Source of the DNA: Candidatus Ozemobacteraceae bacterium
Lineage (GTDB): Bacteria > Muiribacteriota > Ozemobacteria > Ozemobacterales > Ozemobacteraceae
Reading direction: 5' to 3'
Length of the DNA: 64,000 bases
Assembly (NCBI GenBank): GCA_035373905.1
Contig: DAOSOK010000001.1
Coordinates: 124,001 to 188,000 of the forward strand
In this document: positions 60,942-64,000 of the stretch, one piece after another
Layout: every line of letters starts with the position of its first letter
Position numbering within the stretch: the stretch's first letter is position 1
Position numbers and translations under genes: made by a program
Notes under the pieces: generated by a model
Databases searched by the model: none
What the model was told of the DNA's origin: nothing
The model's input: only the letters and a program-made list of their open reading frames with translations

Positions 60942-62291
60942 ATGAGTCCACATCTGGAGCCGATCAAGCAGATCGTGAAAAGGAACGGCCTCGTCGTGCC
61001 GTTCGACAAGGATAAAATCGTTAATGCAATATTTCAGGCCGCGACGGAGGTCGGGGGTGAGGATCGCAGATTGGCCGAAATTCTCGCCGAAAAGATCGTC
61101 CATCAGCTCGAACTGACGAAACAGCCGCCGGCACTCCCCAGCGTCGAGGAAGTACAGGATCTGATCGAGAAGGAATTGATCGAAGAAGGGCATGCGAAGA
61201 CGGCTAAGGCGTTCATTCTGTATCGATACGAGCATGCGAAACTCCGCCAGGGACGCGAGCAATATACGGCTACCTCGGGAAACATTCCGTATAAGAAGAT
61301 CTGGCAGGTCCTCACCTGGGCGATCGATCATGACTGCTTCAGCATCGATCGCATCAACCAGCGCATCGCGAACGGTACGTATCCCCGGCTCGTTCAGGAA
61401 GTGACCGAGAAATACGAGGCTGATCTCAAAGCCGCCGTCGATAAGATCATCGCACGCAAAGACCAGGTCAGAATCGTGATCATCGCGGGCCCGTCCAGTT
61501 CCGGAAAGACGACCACGACGATCAAGATGGGCGAGTTCCTGTCGCAGCATGGTTTCGAACTGGTTGCGATGAACCTCGACAACTACTTCTTTGATCTTTC
61601 GCATCATCCGCGCGACGAGTTTGGCGATTACGATTTCGAGACGCCCCAGGCGCTCGACCTCGAACTCATCAACCGCCACCTGGCCGAGTTGATGGATGGC
61701 AAAACCATCCAGATGCCTCGCTATAATTTCAAAACCGGGAAACGCGAAACGGAAACCGATCCCCTGAAACTCGAGAAGAACCAGATCCTGCTGCTCGACA
61801 GCCTGCACGGCCTCTATGGCCCCATGACCGACAGCGTGCCGGCGGAAAAAAAGTTCAAGCTGTATATCGAGACCCTGTGCCAGATCAAAAACAAGGACGG
61901 CGAATTCCTTCGCTGGACGGACATCCGGCTTCTGCGCCGGATGGTCCGCGATTCATGGCATCGCAGTTACGGTCCGAAGCAGACGCTTGAACACTGGCAC
62001 TACGTGCGCCGGTCCGAGATCCAGCACATCATCCCCTTCCTGGGAACGGTCGACCACATCATCGATGGCTCGCTGGCCTACGAATTGCCGATATACAAGA
62101 AGCATCTCTTCAAGTGGTTCCCGGAATTCCTCGAGGCATACCGCAACGAGCCCAAACGCCAGGATGCCTATATCCGGGCCAAGCGTGTTCACGACCTGCT
62201 CGAATCCATCACGGTCTGGGAAGATGAGTCCGTCATCCCGAAAAACGCTCTCATTCGCGAATATATTGGCGGCAGTTGCTACAAATACTAA
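60942..62291 (+). CDS. ATP-cone domain fused to uridine-kinase-like nucleoside kinase
   Basis: A 449-residue protein. Residues 1-95 are an ATP-cone (KRNGLVVPFDKDKIVNAIFQ), the nucleotide-sensing module of ribonucleotide reductases and NrdR. From about 175 a uridine kinase / phosphoribulokinase domain follows with P-loop GPSSSGKT (183-190) and the downstream MNLDNYFFDL. The fusion suggests a nucleoside kinase controlled by ATP or dATP. RBS GAGGAG lies before the ATG. It follows the SLBB gene by 23 bases. The ATP-cone is normally not part of uridine kinases in model organisms. Confidence 0.8.
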   Translation: MSPHLEPIKQIVKRNGLVVPFDKDKIVNAIFQAATEVGGEDRRLAEILAEKIVHQLELTKQPPALPSVEEVQDLIEKELIEEGHAKTAKAFILYRYEHAKLRQGREQYTATSGNIPYKKIWQVLTWAIDHDCFSIDRINQRIANGTYPRLVQEVTEKYEADLKAAVDKIIARKDQVRIVIIAGPSSSGKTTTTIKMGEFLSQHGFELVAMNLDNYFFDLSHHPRDEFGDYDFETPQALDLELINRHLAELMDGKTIQMPRYNFKTGKRETETDPLKLEKNQILLLDSLHGLYGPMTDSVPAEKKFKLYIETLCQIKNKDGEFLRWTDIRLLRRMVRDSWHRSYGPKQTLEHWHYVRRSEIQHIIPFLGTVDHIIDGSLAYELPIYKKHLFKWFPEFLEAYRNEPKRQDAYIRAKRVHDLLESITVWEDESVIPKNALIREYIGGSCYKY

Positions 62292-62308
62292 TCAGGATAT
62301 AACAGTTT

Positions 62309-62340
62309 ACGCGGGGGCGCATCGCAATGCGCCCCCGCGT
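62309..62340. terminator. hairpin between converging genes
   Basis: A perfect 14-base stem ACGCGGGGGCGCAT / ATGCGCCCCCGCGT with a 4-base loop between the kinase gene and yjbQ, which point towards each other. No long T-run follows on either side. Confidence 0.6.
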
Positions 62341-62345
62341 GCGTT

Positions 62346-62747
62346 TCACGATGCTAAAACACTGATCAGTAATTTGCGTGTGCGCGGGCCGTCAAATTCG
62401 CACAGGTAGATGCCCTGCCAAGTGCCGAGGACGAGGTCGCCGTCCTTCACAATGAATGGGTGGCACGACCCGAACAGGCTCGATTTCAGATGTGCATGAC
62501 TGTTCCCTTCCGCGTGCCGGTCGGAATGGTCGTCGGTCGGGACGATCCGCTCGATGCGCCTGAGGATGTCGTTTATGACATCGGGATCAGCGTTCTCGTT
62601 GATGGTCAGCGCCGCAGTGGTGTGCGGAACCGAGACCAGAACGTGGGCTTCCTTCAGGCCGGACTTTCTCACCGCGCTGCGAACCAGTTCGGTTACGTCG
62701 ACGAGCGTTTGAGGATGCTGTGTTTTCACCGTCTCTTCAATCAACAT
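62346..62747 (-). CDS. yjbQ: YjbQ / UPF0047-family protein
   Basis: A 133-residue protein with the family motifs PHTTAALTINENADPDV, HAEGNSHAHLKSSLFGS and LGTWQGIYLCEFDGPRTR. Family members show a weak thiamine-phosphate-synthase activity in E. coli; their main role is not settled. The length is normal. A GGAG (62756-62753, minus strand) lies before the ATG. A TATAAT (minus strand) in the AT motif at 62772 may serve as its promoter. Confidence 0.93.
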   Translation of the reverse strand: MLIEETVKTQHPQTLVDVTELVRSAVRKSGLKEAHVLVSVPHTTAALTINENADPDVINDILRRIERIVPTDDHSDRHAEGNSHAHLKSSLFGSCHPFIVKDGDLVLGTWQGIYLCEFDGPRTRKLLISVLAS

Positions 62748-62771
62748 GTCTCTCTCACTCCATCATAAAAT

Positions 62772-62790
62772 TATATGTGAACATATAGAA
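62772..62790 (+). other. bipartite AT motif, exact copy (TATA-N8-TATAGAA), intergenic
   Basis: Half-sites start at 62772 and 62784, in the 75-base interval between yjbQ and the amylase gene. Confidence 0.6.
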
Positions 62791-62822
62791 TCGCAGAACG
62801 GGCGCGGGCGAACGCCGCGCTC

Positions 62823-64000
62823 CTATCCGACCGTGTACAGGACGCAGCCCTGGCCTGGCGCCAGCATGACCTCGGCGGACAGATTTCTGCCGTCGCTTTC
62901 CCGGAAATGGTCTCCGACGATTTCGCGAACGCGCTCCGAGCGCCTGATGCAGTTCGGCAATCGGAGCGGTCGAGGTTCATCGAGATTCATGTTCGCCGCC
63001 ACGAGAAGATCGCGGCCGGGCACGCGCTTGACGTACCCCTTGATGTCGGCTGGAGAACGTTTCCAGGTTCCGAACGGAATCAGAACGCCATCGCTATTGA
63101 ACAGCGGGTCGCCGGCACGCACACGCAGAAGCTGCTTCATGAACGTCGGAAAATCCGTCTGAATACCCCGTGCCCACTCGCCAGGGCCCGTTTTTAGCAC
63201 GTTGATCCGTTCGAGAAGCGCATACTCGCTGCCCGCCGTAAACATCAGATCTGACGACATGAAGCAGGTCAACAGAAAATCCAGTTTCATGAGGGTAATG
63301 ACCTTCCGGCGAAGGTCGTCCGAAACCTGTGACAGACTGCGAATGCCCTCCCTGTCGACGATCTCCCTGTGCAGAGCCTTGTCGTTCGAAATCTCGCCGT
63401 ATTTTTGTCGATCGGCTAGGGCGAGCGCCTTCATGGCCGGCATCAGGACGTCGTGACTCGACCAGATGGCGCAGCTCGGCTTGCGGCCAGATCTCTTGTA
63501 AAATCGATATATATCAGAAGGAATATATCTTCCGCCGTCATACCAGTACATGTTGTTGAAATACCGCTCGGCGCCGGCAGCGAGACCTGACTCGGCGAGG
63601 TCGATCAACCGCGCCATTCCCAGGTTTTCCGCGACGAACCAGGTGTCGGGGTATTTCCGCTTCGTCTCGCGGACGATCGAAGCCAACCCGTTCCGGTCGA
63701 GGCCCCAGGCCGCGTCGATCCGTATCGCATTCACGTTCCTGTGTCCCACGTGGGGCACGATCACCTTGTCGAGCCAGTATCTGATCAATTCCGGGTTGCC
63801 GTTCTCGAGGACATACGCTCCCCAGTTGATCCGCACCCGGTTGCCATCGGCGTCGACATCGTCGGCGCCTGCTTCTGTCCCGCCTGTTTCATGCTGTTTG
63901 AACCAATGCTTCGCGAGATGTTCCGCCTGCTGGTCCGCATGATTGAACGGAATATCGATCATGCGGTCCATTCCCAGATCCCGCACCGCGGCCATGAAGG
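62823..64000 (-). CDS. GH13-type alpha-amylase family protein, N-terminus outside the window
   Basis: At least 391 residues of a protein whose start lies beyond the right edge: the frame remains open up to 64000. VNAIRIDAAWGLD (catalytic nucleophile Asp), TWFVAENLG (acid/base Glu) and AIWSSHDVLMPAM (HD, transition-state Asp) fit the GH13 catalytic triad, and IDIPFNHADQQ matches the first conserved region. GlgE-like or trehalose/glycogen enzymes are close by pattern, but the specificity cannot be told. A C-terminal beta domain with LVAANMNLDEPRPL is present. A near copy of the AT motif lies at 63512-63530. Confidence 0.75.
   Translation of the reverse strand, partial: FMAAVRDLGMDRMIDIPFNHADQQAEHLAKHWFKQHETGGTEAGADDVDADGNRVRINWGAYVLENGNPELIRYWLDKVIVPHVGHRNVNAIRIDAAWGLDRNGLASIVRETKRKYPDTWFVAENLGMARLIDLAESGLAAGAERYFNNMYWYDGGRYIPSDIYRFYKRSGRKPSCAIWSSHDVLMPAMKALALADRQKYGEISNDKALHREIVDREGIRSLSQVSDDLRRKVITLMKLDFLLTCFMSSDLMFTAGSEYALLERINVLKTGPGEWARGIQTDFPTFMKQLLRVRAGDPLFNSDGVLIPFGTWKRSPADIKGYVKRVPGRDLLVAANMNLDEPRPLRLPNCIRRSERVREIVGDHFRESDGRNLSAEVMLAPGQGCVLYTVG

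Overview
The window is about 64 kb of GC-rich chromosome (roughly 60% G+C by eye) from a Gram-negative, two-membrane bacterium. Evidence for the outer membrane is a complete-looking set of Kdo and ADP-heptose genes (kdsA, kdsB, gmhA-rfaE2, rfaE1), a beta-barrel-like protein ending in Phe, an SLBB/Wza-type polysaccharide export protein and several lipoboxes. The rest is not typical of Proteobacteria: a mannose-family PTS with a HutP-like protein, the order rnhB / FliK-like / FhlB-like / yraN known from Firmicutes (ylqG-ylqH), an NfeD-flotillin pair, and many TPR, HEAT and propeller proteins. A candidate phylum such as Riflebacteria/Ozemobacteria would fit, but that is an inference without a database search.

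Layout. 1-3.7 kb: end of a cysQ-like gene, two orphan small genes and a GT-C-like membrane protein. 3.7-7.5 kb: a lytic transglycosylase and three pilin/pseudopilin-like genes. 7.6-14.8 kb: yggS-yggT, a TPR metalloprotease, a phosphohexomutase, an ankyrin protein, an amidohydrolase and a YitT protein. 14.8-21.1 kb (minus strand): a tightly packed Kdo/heptose operon with pyrG inside it. 21.2-23.8 kb: propeller lipoprotein, FUN14 protein, an unknown exported protein and tRNA-Pro(CGG). 23.9-30.0 kb: membrane protein, HD-GYP sensor, recJ and comFB, each overlapping the next by 4 bases. 30.0-43.9 kb (minus): a TMTC-like TPR protein, a 1428-residue zinc-ribbon/HEAT protein, and an operon that runs from a consensus promoter through a HutP-like gene, EIIA, EIIB, an ABC ATPase, an ABC binding protein, EIIC, EIID, HPr and EI. 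44.0-50.1 kb: outer-membrane and exported proteins and a B12-type radical SAM protein. 50.2-53.0 kb: glcD/glcF-like oxidase pair. 53.0-58.0 kb: rnhB-ylqG-ylqH-yraN, then NfeD-flotillin. 58.1-64.0 kb: SLBB export protein, ATP-cone/uridine-kinase fusion, yjbQ and an incomplete GH13 amylase.

The most unusual signal is not a gene. Short AT-rich islands interrupt the GC-rich genes about every 2 kb, and they share a bipartite pattern: TATA, 8 bases, TATA, often followed by (G/C)AA. Eight exact copies and about eighteen near copies occur inside genes on both strands, in different reading frames, and between genes. This looks like selection acting on the DNA and not on the protein. Other points of note are a perfect sigma-70 promoter whose spacer is a G-tract (possible phase variation of the PTS operon), ABC genes embedded in a PTS operon without permeases, the gmhA-rfaE2 fusion, and several genes that look leaderless.
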